Shown here piece by piece: positions 33,791 through 41,092 of a stretch of 64,000 bases of DNA (position 1 is its first letter; every line of letters starts with the position of its first letter). The position numbers and the translations under genes are program-made. Location of the stretch: assembly GCF_030167905.1 (NCBI RefSeq), contig NZ_JARGNA010000007.1, positions 232,024-296,023 on the forward strand, given 5' to 3'. The stretch comes from Flavobacterium terrisoli. Lineage in GTDB: Bacteria; Bacteroidota; Bacteroidia; Flavobacteriales; Flavobacteriaceae. The notes beneath the pieces are model-generated. The model did no database searches, was not told the origin of the DNA, and saw nothing but the letters and a program-made list of their open reading frames with translations.

Positions 33791-34015
33791 ATGAGCAAAA
33801 AAAATCAACACGTTGTGCCAAAAGGCAAAGCTTGGGGCATTAGAGGAGCAGGAAACGGAAAGCTTACACGCGTCGTTCGAACCCAGTCACAAGCTATCAA
33901 AATAGCAAGAAGAATTGCAATTAATCAGGGATCAGAAATGCTTATTCACAGTCGAAACGGGAAAATCAGAGAGCGCAATACTTATGGCAAAGACAACTTT
34001 CCACCAAGAGGATAA
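33791..34015 (+). CDS. DUF2188-family small basic protein
   Basis: 74 residues. It matches the DUF2188 pattern: KNQHVVPKGKAWGIRG, then TQSQAIKIARRIAINQGSEMLIH and the closing IRERNTYG-DNFPP. It is small, basic, cytosolic and of unknown biochemical role. It lies 3 bp before the 2TM-SNUDIX gene and is the first gene of the CBASS-like operon, so it is expected to be coexpressed. Its family occurs widely outside defence loci, so a defence role here is only inferred from linkage. Confidence 0.85.
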   Translation: MSKKNQHVVPKGKAWGIRGAGNGKLTRVVRTQSQAIKIARRIAINQGSEMLIHSRNGKIRERNTYGKDNFPPRG

Positions 34016-34018
34016 ACA

Positions 34019-34825
34019 ATGAGTGCTAAAGGTAAAATAAATTTCGTTATTGGCGCTATAGGACTGATATCCTGTGCCGTTCTTTTAACGGGCGATCTAC
34101 AAAGTACGGTCTTTAAAATTGCATTGGGGCTAGTCATAGCGAGCCTGATCGATTTGGTTGTATTTATTTATGAAAACAAGAAGAGATGGAAACTTCTGGT
34201 TACAAAAATATGGAAGCCAAATACCCAGGTTCGGGTTACAGTAGCTTACCTCTTCAGGATTGAAAATAATGGAAAATACATGCTGATAAAAAGACATAAA
34301 AAGGACTTTACCGGCTTTCAGCCTGTCGGCGGCGCCTACAAATATTTCAAGGAAGAAAATCGGGAGAATTTCGACAAGCTTGGAATAGTGCCATGCAATC
34401 AGGTCCCTCGTGATAATGCAACTGAAAACGATTTACGGATTGTAATAAACAAACGTAAAAACCTGATTGAATTTTTTAAATGGTTTAACAGCAGGAAAAA
34501 TCGTGAAATTGACCCATGGCGTGAGTTTTTTGAGGAACTGATTGAACCGGGATTGTTACCGGCAGAACATTTTAGGCATATTAAGTATGCTTACATCTGT
34601 GAGCATCACGAAGGAGTCCTAAAAAATAATGATTACCCGATTGATCAATTTAGACACGCAGATATATTTGAGCTACGATTAGAAACAGATGCGCAAAAGC
34701 AGGCAATAAAAGCTTTAAGCTCCAATCCTGAGATTGCCTTTGTTACCCCAGAAGAAATTAAAAAAGGTGCAACCGTTAACGGAGTTAGAATTTTACCACA
34801 TACATTTAAAATATTACCAAAATGA
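34019..34825 (+). CDS. CBASS effector: two-TM protein with SMODS-associated NUDIX domain
   Basis: 268 residues. Two transmembrane helices (about 7-25 and 30-51) precede a NUDIX-like domain: VAYLFRIENNGKYMLIKR, PVGGAYKYF (102-110) and REFFEEL (168-174), a variant Nudix box with a long insertion. This architecture corresponds to the 2TM-SNUDIX effectors of CBASS (Cap14-like), which sense a cyclic nucleotide and damage the inner membrane. It overlaps the CD-NTase start by 4 bp (ATGA), the tight effector-cyclase linkage of CBASS. Ligand identity is unknown. Confidence 0.85.
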   Translation: MSAKGKINFVIGAIGLISCAVLLTGDLQSTVFKIALGLVIASLIDLVVFIYENKKRWKLLVTKIWKPNTQVRVTVAYLFRIENNGKYMLIKRHKKDFTGFQPVGGAYKYFKEENRENFDKLGIVPCNQVPRDNATENDLRIVINKRKNLIEFFKWFNSRKNREIDPWREFFEELIEPGLLPAEHFRHIKYAYICEHHEGVLKNNDYPIDQFRHADIFELRLETDAQKQAIKALSSNPEIAFVTPEEIKKGATVNGVRILPHTFKILPK

Positions 34826-35961
34826 TACCATTTCAAGACAAATACGTGCAGTTAGATGACCTACTGGATAGGATGGCTGAATCATTACAACTGGATAAAA
34901 CACGTTACGATTTAATGATTCAGCATTATGAAGCTATAAAAAAATGGATTGAAGCAGACGAACTGTTTTTCAAGCCCTTTAAGTACGAACTATATCCACA
35001 TGGCTCTGTTCGCATCAGAACCACTGTAAAGCCAATAGGTCAGGATGAATTTGATTTAGATATCGCACTACACATAAAAGCGCAGTGGAGTAACCACACC
35101 CCTGAAAAAATCTACGCCGAATTAAAACGGAGGCTATCGGAACATTCTGTTTACAACGAAAAAATGGAATTGAAAAACCGTTGCATCCGCTTAAACTATG
35201 CCGGAGATTTCCACATGGATATTCTACCAGGCATACAGGAAAATGAATGGGACGAAGACAAACTTCGCGTTCCAGATCGACTATTGGGTTCTTGGGTAAG
35301 TACCAATCCGCGTGGATACGGCAAATGGTTTCTTAACAAAGCGGCAACCATCAAAGTAAGTCTTCTTGAGAAAGCCCTTCGAGCAGAAAATTTACCATCA
35401 AACGATTATGAAAACAAAAAGCCGCTGCAACGTGGAGTTCAATTAATTAAAAGGTATCGCGATATTTACTTTCAGGATGACGACGAGTTCAAGACATCAA
35501 GCATCATATTGACAACAATTGCTGGATTGTATTATAATGGCGAGGAAAGCATATTCTTGACAGTAGAGAACATTGTCAATAAAATTAGGCAGCACACTCT
35601 TTATCATACAGAAAGGCTCAAAGTTTTAAATCCGGTAAATTCTGAAGAAGATTTTACAGATAAGTGGGAAAACGAACCGAGGTACTATCAGGCGTTTAAG
35701 GCATTCTGTGAGCATCTGTATTTCCAATGGCAGGAGCTTAAGAAGGAAAGCGGAATTATTACCGAAGCAAGGATTCTTAAAGATTTATTTGGCGATGATT
35801 TGTATTTAAAGGCACAAACTTCACAAGCTGACGTTATTGATAAGGCAAGGAATTCCAATCAATTAGGTATTGGTAAAAAAACGGAAACAATCAGTTCATT
35901 AATCGCGCCTGTTATCGCTCCGATAAAATCGAACACATTTTTTGGAAGTCATGAAGATTAA
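34822..35961 (+). CDS. CD-NTase (SMODS) cyclic-oligonucleotide synthase
   Basis: 379 residues. Nucleotidyltransferase signature: HGS (60-62), catalytic Asp78 and Asp80 in DEFDLDIAL, and third Asp133 in HMDILPG. The rest is the helical OAS/SMODS-type lobe. The enzyme should make a cyclic di- or trinucleotide on phage infection. The C-terminus reads TFFG followed by four residues (SHED) that are encoded in the overlap with the E2 gene. Type II CBASS cyclases are activated through conjugation of their C-terminus, so this tail is of interest. Confidence 0.9.
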   Translation: MIPFQDKYVQLDDLLDRMAESLQLDKTRYDLMIQHYEAIKKWIEADELFFKPFKYELYPHGSVRIRTTVKPIGQDEFDLDIALHIKAQWSNHTPEKIYAELKRRLSEHSVYNEKMELKNRCIRLNYAGDFHMDILPGIQENEWDEDKLRVPDRLLGSWVSTNPRGYGKWFLNKAATIKVSLLEKALRAENLPSNDYENKKPLQRGVQLIKRYRDIYFQDDDEFKTSSIILTTIAGLYYNGEESIFLTVENIVNKIRQHTLYHTERLKVLNPVNSEEDFTDKWENEPRYYQAFKAFCEHLYFQWQELKKESGIITEARILKDLFGDDLYLKAQTSQADVIDKARNSNQLGIGKKTETISSLIAPVIAPIKSNTFFGSHED

Positions 35962-36364
35962 AAATTTGAATAGGGATAAAACTATAGTCCAGCAGGTAAA
36001 TGCAATAAGGGCAAAGTACACAACATGGAAGGTCACTTTTGACGCTTTTCAACTCAAGGCAGTTGGAATTATTCAGCCAACACCCAGAAGCGAAAAATAT
36101 ACAGTTGAAATTAAGTTCCACTTATTAAAGCCTATTCAGGTTAGGGTTCTTAGCCCTGTCTTGATATTGAATGGTATAGATAAAAAAATACCACACATGT
36201 ATTCACAGGAAACATTGTGTTTATATATGCCAAAGTATGCAGAATTTACAAGAAAGAATTACATTAGTGCTACAATTATTCCGTGGACCTATTTATGGCT
36301 GTATTACTATGAGATATGGCATACAACTGGAGAATGGAAAGGCGGCGGTGAGCACCCTGAATAA
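35951..36364 (+). CDS. Stand-alone E2-like conjugating protein of short type II CBASS
   Basis: 137 residues from ATG 35951, overlapping the CD-NTase end by 11 bp. E2-type signature: His82, PHMYSQETLCLYMP with candidate catalytic Cys90, then ISATIIPWTYLWLYYYEIW and TGEWKGGGEHPE (His135). There is no E1 (adenylation) or JAB peptidase domain in the locus, which fits short type II CBASS where an E2-only protein acts on the cyclase. It would form a thioester with the CD-NTase C-terminus and raise its activity. That mechanism is known for the family, not shown here. Confidence 0.85.
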   Translation: MKIKNLNRDKTIVQQVNAIRAKYTTWKVTFDAFQLKAVGIIQPTPRSEKYTVEIKFHLLKPIQVRVLSPVLILNGIDKKIPHMYSQETLCLYMPKYAEFTRKNYISATIIPWTYLWLYYYEIWHTTGEWKGGGEHPE

Positions 36365-36375
36365 AATGAATAATT

Positions 36376-37455
36376 ATGAGAAAACAAGATAAATATATAT
36401 TTACGGGGGTTGTAGTCACTGCAAGTATCGTCGGCATACTTGATTATTTTCAACAAAAGGAACGACTTAAGAAAAGTGGACAAAAGATGACTTGGCAAAA
36501 CTTTAATGGAGTACAAACTATTAAAAAAATGACTCTTTTTGGAATTGCAGGAGGATTTGCCGGAAACGAAATTTATAAACGAAATTTTCAGGAAGAAAGT
36601 AAAAAGCCATTTTCAAGTGATGCTTTCCTTAAAGATATATTAGTAGAGGAAAGTGCGAATTCAAATCCTGCGAAATTGCAGGAATTAAAGTCAATAACTA
36701 AAGAAGTTAAAGCCGTGTTGTATGATGAATTTGCAGGCCAACTCGTTACTTATCCTGAAAGTGTTGGATCTTTGCCTAAAAAGACTGCTATTGCTGGAAC
36801 CTTCGATTCCGATATAGTTTTACCGATAAAAAAAGAACATAATTTTGGAAATATGTCAAATTTATCAAGTCAGATACATGGCAAAATCGAAGAATTATTT
36901 GAAGAAGAAGCAATTGTCACAAAACGAACAAGAGCTACAAGTCTAACTTTTCAGGGTACTGAAGGCATTCATAAAGTAGATGTAGTGTATGGAAAAGAAA
37001 TCGGAAACTACCAAGAAGATCAAAATTTAAACTTATATGTACGTCCCTCTTATTTCTGGCAGAAGGGAAAGACTTTTAAAACAAATATTGATATCCAGAA
37101 AAACCTACTCATAAATAGGCCAAAGGTTAGAGAAGTGATTAAGGTTTTAAAATCGTATAGAGATCGAAACAATTTAGATTTAAATAATTTACTCATAGAG
37201 CAATTAAGCATCGAAGCACTATCTGTAAATAATTTTGGCAGGGATTTTTCACTTACTGAAAATTTAAAAAAATGTATGGAGTATATAGCCTGCAAATTAT
37301 CAAACAATAGAGTTTTAGATTATGCGAATTCCAATCACAATCTTCTAAATAATATTGATTATTCTAACAAGCAATTCATTTTGAATAGTATAACAAATGA
37401 TCTATCAAGAATAAAATCCAATCCACATTACATTAAAGAAATATTTCATTGCTAG
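36376..37455 (+). CDS. Membrane-anchored second nucleotidyltransferase-fold protein
   Basis: 359 residues. There is a hydrophobic N-terminal segment (YIFTGVVVTASIVGILDYF, about 7-25) and a weaker one (MTLFGIAGGFAG, about 52-63). Then comes a nucleotidyltransferase signature: Gly131-Ser132 in VGSLPKKTAIAG, Asp144 and Asp146 in TFDSDIVLP, and a third Asp202 in HKVDVVYG. A C-terminal helical lobe (RPKVREVIKVLKSYRDRNN, LLIEQLSIEALS) resembles OAS/CD-NTase or tRNA-nucleotidyltransferase lobes. It lies 11 bp after the E2 gene and overlaps the next gene by 1 bp. A second NTase is not part of canonical CBASS, so its role is open. Confidence 0.75.
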   Translation: MRKQDKYIFTGVVVTASIVGILDYFQQKERLKKSGQKMTWQNFNGVQTIKKMTLFGIAGGFAGNEIYKRNFQEESKKPFSSDAFLKDILVEESANSNPAKLQELKSITKEVKAVLYDEFAGQLVTYPESVGSLPKKTAIAGTFDSDIVLPIKKEHNFGNMSNLSSQIHGKIEELFEEEAIVTKRTRATSLTFQGTEGIHKVDVVYGKEIGNYQEDQNLNLYVRPSYFWQKGKTFKTNIDIQKNLLINRPKVREVIKVLKSYRDRNNLDLNNLLIEQLSIEALSVNNFGRDFSLTENLKKCMEYIACKLSNNRVLDYANSNHNLLNNIDYSNKQFILNSITNDLSRIKSNPHYIKEIFHC

Positions 37456-37847
37456 TGAACAAAAAACTACTCACAGTCTTCATGTTTTTTTTACCGGTCT
37501 TACAGAATTTCATTTCTGCCCAGCCTCTTCACATTGCAATAACCGATATCAAATTTGAAGTGATGGTAATTCTAAGTGTTATTTTCCTGTTTTTGATTCT
37601 CAGAATCGCCACAGTTATATATTTTTGGGTGTCTATTATCAATTGGATACTTTCTGGTTTTAAATTGAAAAAATTGTTACCGTGCATAATTAGCTTCGCT
37701 GCCATTTTTTGTATTGATTATTCAATCAACGCAATAATAAGCAACTCAATTAAAAGTATTAAGAATAGGATTCAAAGGCTTCCAAATGCCTTTATAAAAG
37801 AAATACACAGGTATTACAAAGTTCACCTCTACGACAATCCACTATGA
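37455..37847 (+). CDS. Small multi-pass membrane protein
   Basis: 130 residues from a GTG at 37455 that overlaps the preceding stop (TAGTG). A TTG at 37449 is possible but less likely. Hydrophobic segments are about 3-22 (possibly signal-like), 37-55 (FEVMVILSVIFLFLILRIA) and 75-98 (LPCIISFAAIFCIDYSINAI), followed by a basic C-terminal tail. No known family. Last gene of the CBASS-like operon, so it may be a membrane effector or anchor for the adjacent nucleotidyltransferase. Confidence 0.65.
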   Translation: MNKKLLTVFMFFLPVLQNFISAQPLHIAITDIKFEVMVILSVIFLFLILRIATVIYFWVSIINWILSGFKLKKLLPCIISFAAIFCIDYSINAIISNSIKSIKNRIQRLPNAFIKEIHRYYKVHLYDNPL

Positions 37848-37853
37848 AAAACT

Positions 37854-37914
37854 GATAGCACGGTTCAGTAGAACCGTGCTATCGCGCGTGCACTTTATTA
37901 CTTTAATAAAGTGC
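37854..37914. terminator. Two consecutive hairpins ending the CBASS-like operon
   Basis: First hairpin: perfect 13-bp stem GATAGCACGGTTC (37854-37866) with its complement at 37871-37883, loop AGTA. Second: perfect 11-bp stem GCACTTTATTA (37890-37900) with complement 37904-37914, loop CTT. A T-run follows at about 37927-37935. Confidence 0.7.
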
Positions 37915-37956
37915 TGTAAAGTTAGTCTTTTTTTTCGACAAAGTCAAGTCTTCCTC

Positions 37957-38096
37957 TATATGCAATCGCATATAAAAACGTTATTTCTATATAAAACTAT
38001 ATGCAATTACATATAAAATCGCTATTTCATATAAAACTATATGCAATTACATATAATTTTATATATTTGTATTATAATTATATGCAAAAGCATATA
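37957..38096. promoter_or_regulatory. Four TATATGC-N4-GCATATA operators with embedded promoter
   Basis: Four 18-bp inverted repeats lie at 37957-37974 (perfect arms), 37998-38015, 38038-38055 and 38079-38096 (perfect arms), spaced 41, 40 and 41 bp, that is about four helical turns. A Bacteroidota -7 box TATATTTG (38062-38069) lies between the third and fourth. This mirrors the multi-operator layout of hipBA-type promoters and should bind the HipB-like protein at 38118. Confidence 0.85.
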
Positions 38097-38117
38097 AAAT
38101 AATAGCAAAGCGAACCC

Positions 38118-38339
38118 ATGAAAACACTAGCAACTTTTGTAAAGGAAAAAAGAAATGAAGTAAATCTCACACAGGAGGCATTCGCCGAACGTGCTGGTGT
38201 AGCCCTTACGGTAATCCGAAAAATAGAACAGGGCAAAGAAAACCTAAATCTCGAAAAAGCCAATCAGGTACTCAAAATGTTTGGGCATACCTTAGCACCG
38301 GTCAACACAAGAGAGTTATCTAAAAATGAAACCGAATGA
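38118..38339 (+). CDS. hipB: HipB-like XRE antitoxin/repressor
   Basis: 73 residues. Helix-turn-helix (NLTQEAFAERAGVALTVIRKIEQGKENLN) followed by LEKANQVLKMFGHTLAPV, typical of HipB-like proteins that dimerise on operators and repress their own operon. There are four operators directly upstream. It overlaps the next start by 4 bp (ATGA at 38336). It belongs to a three-gene module in which the toxin kinase is split, so neutralisation may depend on the second gene rather than on this one. Confidence 0.9.
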   Translation: MKTLATFVKEKRNEVNLTQEAFAERAGVALTVIRKIEQGKENLNLEKANQVLKMFGHTLAPVNTRELSKNETE

Positions 38340-38668
38340 GACAGGCAGCCATCTATTATAAAGAACTATTGGCGGGTACCCTCACAGAAACTGACGAAGG
38401 CGAATATATTTTCCAATACGACAATAATTACGCACAGAACTTTCCTAATCAGTTCTTAACGTTTGATATGCCGGTAAGTAACAAACCATATACTGATAAA
38501 CGTTTGTTTGCTTTCTTCGAAGGTTTAATTCCCGAGGGCTGGCTGTTAGACATCGCTTCCAAGAACTGGAAAATCAACCAAAACGACCGTATGGGGCTGT
38601 TATTGGCATGTTGTCAAAATTGCATCGGAGCCGTAAGTGTACAACCAATACTCACAGAAAATGAATAA
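38336..38668 (+). CDS. hipS: HipS-like protein (HipA N-terminal subdomain)
   Basis: 110 residues corresponding to the N-terminal subdomain of HipA (AIYYKELLAGTLTETDEGEYIFQYDNNY, then PLIPEGWLL-like FEGLIPEGWLLDIASKNW). It is a separate gene, as in the HipBST tripartite systems where HipS acts as antitoxin for the HipT kinase. It is overlapped by the neighbours at both ends, consistent with strict co-translation. Confidence 0.88.
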   Translation: MRQAAIYYKELLAGTLTETDEGEYIFQYDNNYAQNFPNQFLTFDMPVSNKPYTDKRLFAFFEGLIPEGWLLDIASKNWKINQNDRMGLLLACCQNCIGAVSVQPILTENE

Positions 38669-39608
38669 GTGTTTATATTGCTACAAGCCTTTGAGTGAAA
38701 ACGAAAATGATTTTCACGAGCACTGCAGTCTGGCATTTTTTGGCACCAAACAGCCTCCTGTTTTTGAACACACTTTAAAACAAATGGCAGAATTGGCAAA
38801 GAATGTGGTCGAGCGTAGCGTAGCCGTTCCCGGTGTACAGCCAAAACTATCCTTATCGTTGGTTAGCACTACTATGCAGGACGGCAACAAAGGACGGTTG
38901 ACTGTCGTTGGCGCATTAGGCGGAAACTATATCTTCAAACCGCCTTCCGAGAATTATCCTGAAATGCCCGAAAACGAACACTTAACAATGCGCATGGCAG
39001 AAGCTTTTGGCATAAATACCGTAATGTCAAGTCTAATAAGGTTAAAATCAGGAGAACTGGCCTATATCACAAAACGCATTGACCGCACGGCAGCCGGAGA
39101 AAAAATCCACATGCTCGATATGTTTCAGATTACCGAAGCCGTGGAGAAATACAAAAGCTCAATGGAAAAAGTAGGGAAAGCCCTTGAAGAACATTCAAGC
39201 AACACCTTATTAGACACATTGTACTTCTTGGAATTGGCAATTTTTAGTTTCCTTACAGGCAATAACGACATGCACCTCAAAAACTTTTCCATGATCAATT
39301 CGGGTAATACCTGGTCCTTGGCACCGGCGTATGACCTATTAAATGTGGCCATAGTAAACCCCGACGATACAGAAGAATTAGCGCTGACACTCGAAGGCAA
39401 AAAGAAAAAAATAAAATGGGAACACTTTGAACGATTAGGTAAAAAATTAGGGCTAAACGACAAACAGCTAAACGGAATGGCAAAACGATTCCTCAAAAAC
39501 AAACCCATTGCCTTAGAATGGATAAACAACTCCTTCCTGTCATCAGAATACAAAGAAAAATATAGAATGTTATTGGAGGAAAGATATACTTCACTTTTCA
39601 ACAAATAA
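38661..39608 (+). CDS. hipT: HipT-like Ser/Thr kinase toxin
   Basis: 315 residues from ATG 38661. A GTG at 38637 would add eight residues inside hipS. An N-terminal Cys/His cluster (CLYCYKPL...FHEHC) may bind metal. The kinase core has VPGVQPKLSLSL with Ser64 and Ser66 in the position of the regulatory SxS motif of HipT, Lys93 (IFKPP), catalytic GNNDMHLKNF (Asp203) and PAYDLL (Asp224). HipT-type kinases phosphorylate an aminoacyl-tRNA synthetase and stop growth. The target here is unknown. It ends at a bidirectional hairpin. Confidence 0.9.
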   Translation: MNKCLYCYKPLSENENDFHEHCSLAFFGTKQPPVFEHTLKQMAELAKNVVERSVAVPGVQPKLSLSLVSTTMQDGNKGRLTVVGALGGNYIFKPPSENYPEMPENEHLTMRMAEAFGINTVMSSLIRLKSGELAYITKRIDRTAAGEKIHMLDMFQITEAVEKYKSSMEKVGKALEEHSSNTLLDTLYFLELAIFSFLTGNNDMHLKNFSMINSGNTWSLAPAYDLLNVAIVNPDDTEELALTLEGKKKKIKWEHFERLGKKLGLNDKQLNGMAKRFLKNKPIALEWINNSFLSSEYKEKYRMLLEERYTSLFNK

Positions 39609-39619
39609 ACTAAATTAAG

Positions 39620-39648
39620 CTTTGGCAAAAATCATTTTTTTGCCAAAG
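39620..39648. terminator. Bidirectional terminator between hipT and the convergent small gene
   Basis: CTTTGGCAAAAA (39620-39631) pairs with TTTTTTGCCAAAG (to 39648), with T-runs on both strands. It lies between the hipT stop (39608) and the minus-strand stop at 39650. Confidence 0.8.
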
Positions 39649-39649
39649 T

Positions 39650-39904
39650 TTAATTATAATATTTGTCAAGTATTTTGCTTCGTTTACTTGACAATTTTCC
39701 ATCATAAAACTTTTCTGTTTCAGCCACTGTATTTTGACTCTCATAATCATGCTGCTCTTTCAAAAACCGCTCAACTTCTCTAAGTATATGCTCATCCGCT
39801 AATCGTTCAGCTTCAAGATATCGTTTATGGTCTAGTTTCACTTCTCTAAAAAAAAGAAAAATAAACACGGCCATTAATGAGACAGAAGGAAGAATACTAT
39901 ACAT
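39650..39904 (-). CDS. Small single-pass membrane protein
   Basis: 84 residues. One N-terminal hydrophobic helix (SILPSVSLMAVFIFLFF, about 3-19) and a charged, helical cytoplasmic tail (EAERLADEHILREVERFLKEQHDYE). No known family. It ends in a shared terminator opposite hipT and lies upstream, divergently, of the RteC gene. Function unknown; the ORF is moderately convincing because of its amphipathic, well-composed tail. Confidence 0.5.
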   Translation of the reverse strand: MYSILPSVSLMAVFIFLFFREVKLDHKRYLEAERLADEHILREVERFLKEQHDYESQNTVAETEKFYDGKLSSKRSKILDKYYN

Positions 39905-39988
39905 TTTTAAAGATTATAAATTTATCGCCGCATTTTTGCGGTGAATATGAAATCTAATCACCGCATAACTAGAAAAAGGAGCTATTCA

Positions 39989-40019
39989 ATTCGGGAATTC
40001 TTGTATTCAATTCGGGAAT
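39989..40019. promoter_or_regulatory. Direct repeat of ATTCGGGAAT before rteC
   Basis: ATTCGGGAAT occurs at 39989-39998 and 40010-40019, each preceded by TATTCA, a 21-bp period (two helical turns). It is about 75-105 bp before the RteC start. The same 10-mer or its inverse is found at 12633 and at 41974/41997. Confidence 0.55.
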
Positions 40020-40093
40020 CCAACACCACACCATTTGCAACCAATAGTTCACTCCAATAGATTTGCCTCACACGAGGTACATCGTGCCCAACG

Positions 40094-40984
40094 ATGACCG
40101 AACTGAACGAAGTTAATCAAATCCAAAAAAAGGCGCAAATGAAATTGTTTTCTGAACCCTTACTATCTGAATTAGAGCATCATTTAAAATTCATCCATTC
40201 CGAAACGGAACAACCAATCCAATATGCTGAGCAAGCGATAAAGAAACTAATTACAGTTTTAGAAAAATTAAAAACAACGTTTCTAAACCACCAGTTCGAA
40301 AACAAATCGGAAGAGATTGATTTTTTCCGGAATATAAAACCACAGTTTGCAGCTAAACTCATTTATTACAACGACATCTATAATATAGAAACCAACAAAC
40401 CGTTTGGTTCCAAAAAAGCAATCCGCAAATACTACAATGCCGAGTTAACAAAACTGGAAACCTATTTCACCGAAAACTTAGATTTTTACAGATACTACCG
40501 CACCGGGAACCGGAACCTTGACCATAAATATTTCATTCGTGGCAAACACGACCTCCGGCACACACTCGATAGCTTTTACTTTCAGGCAGACCATCGGTTT
40601 TCAACTTCACACGATTATAAAGTGGCAAGGATCTTGGCAAACGATACCATAAAAATCTATTTGGAAACAGAGATTTCAAAATTAGAAAATAAAGAATTCC
40701 CAAACACGGCAGCTATACCTTTTCGCAAAAAACAAAAATGGACCGGTTCAAAAGTAGCATTAGTCGAATTGATATATGCCTTGCACACCGAGGGTGTTTT
40801 CAATAACGGCGCTTCAGAACTAAAAGAAGTAACCTCTTTTTTTGAATCCGCTTTTGATGTCGATTTAGGACAATTCAACCGCACATTTCTTGAAATTCGC
40901 GCAAGAAAATCCGAAAGGACAAAATTCCTAAATACACTAAAAGAAAAGCTGATACTTCGGATGGATGATGCCGATGAAAATTAA
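40094..40984 (+). CDS. RteC-family regulator of element excision
   Basis: 296 residues. It matches the RteC domain family by pattern: LYYNDIYNIET, FGSKKAIRKYYNAELTKLETYFTENLDFYRYYRTG and the C-terminal KWTGSKVALVELIYALHTEGVFNNG followed by LGQFNRTFLEIRARK. RteC of CTnDOT activates excision genes by binding an inverted repeat. Two ATTCGGGAAT copies lie upstream, suggesting autoregulation or control by another element regulator. It marks this region as the backbone of a conjugative or mobilisable element. Confidence 0.88.
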   Translation: MTELNEVNQIQKKAQMKLFSEPLLSELEHHLKFIHSETEQPIQYAEQAIKKLITVLEKLKTTFLNHQFENKSEEIDFFRNIKPQFAAKLIYYNDIYNIETNKPFGSKKAIRKYYNAELTKLETYFTENLDFYRYYRTGNRNLDHKYFIRGKHDLRHTLDSFYFQADHRFSTSHDYKVARILANDTIKIYLETEISKLENKEFPNTAAIPFRKKQKWTGSKVALVELIYALHTEGVFNNGASELKEVTSFFESAFDVDLGQFNRTFLEIRARKSERTKFLNTLKEKLILRMDDADEN

Positions 40985-41005
40985 TAGTTTTAAAAAAAAT
41001 AAAGC

Positions 41006-41026
41006 CCCCTCTCAATTTAAGAGGGG
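41006..41026. terminator. Hairpin downstream of rteC
   Basis: CCCCTCT (41006-41012), 7-nt loop, AGAGGGG (41020-41026). No strong T-run; it resembles an intergenic repeat hairpin and may act as terminator for either convergent gene. Confidence 0.5.
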
Positions 41027-41092
41027 TGGCTAAGCTTTGCTAAGACAAGGTGGTATTTCTCAGCATCACTTATACCTTGCTCTATAAATTTC

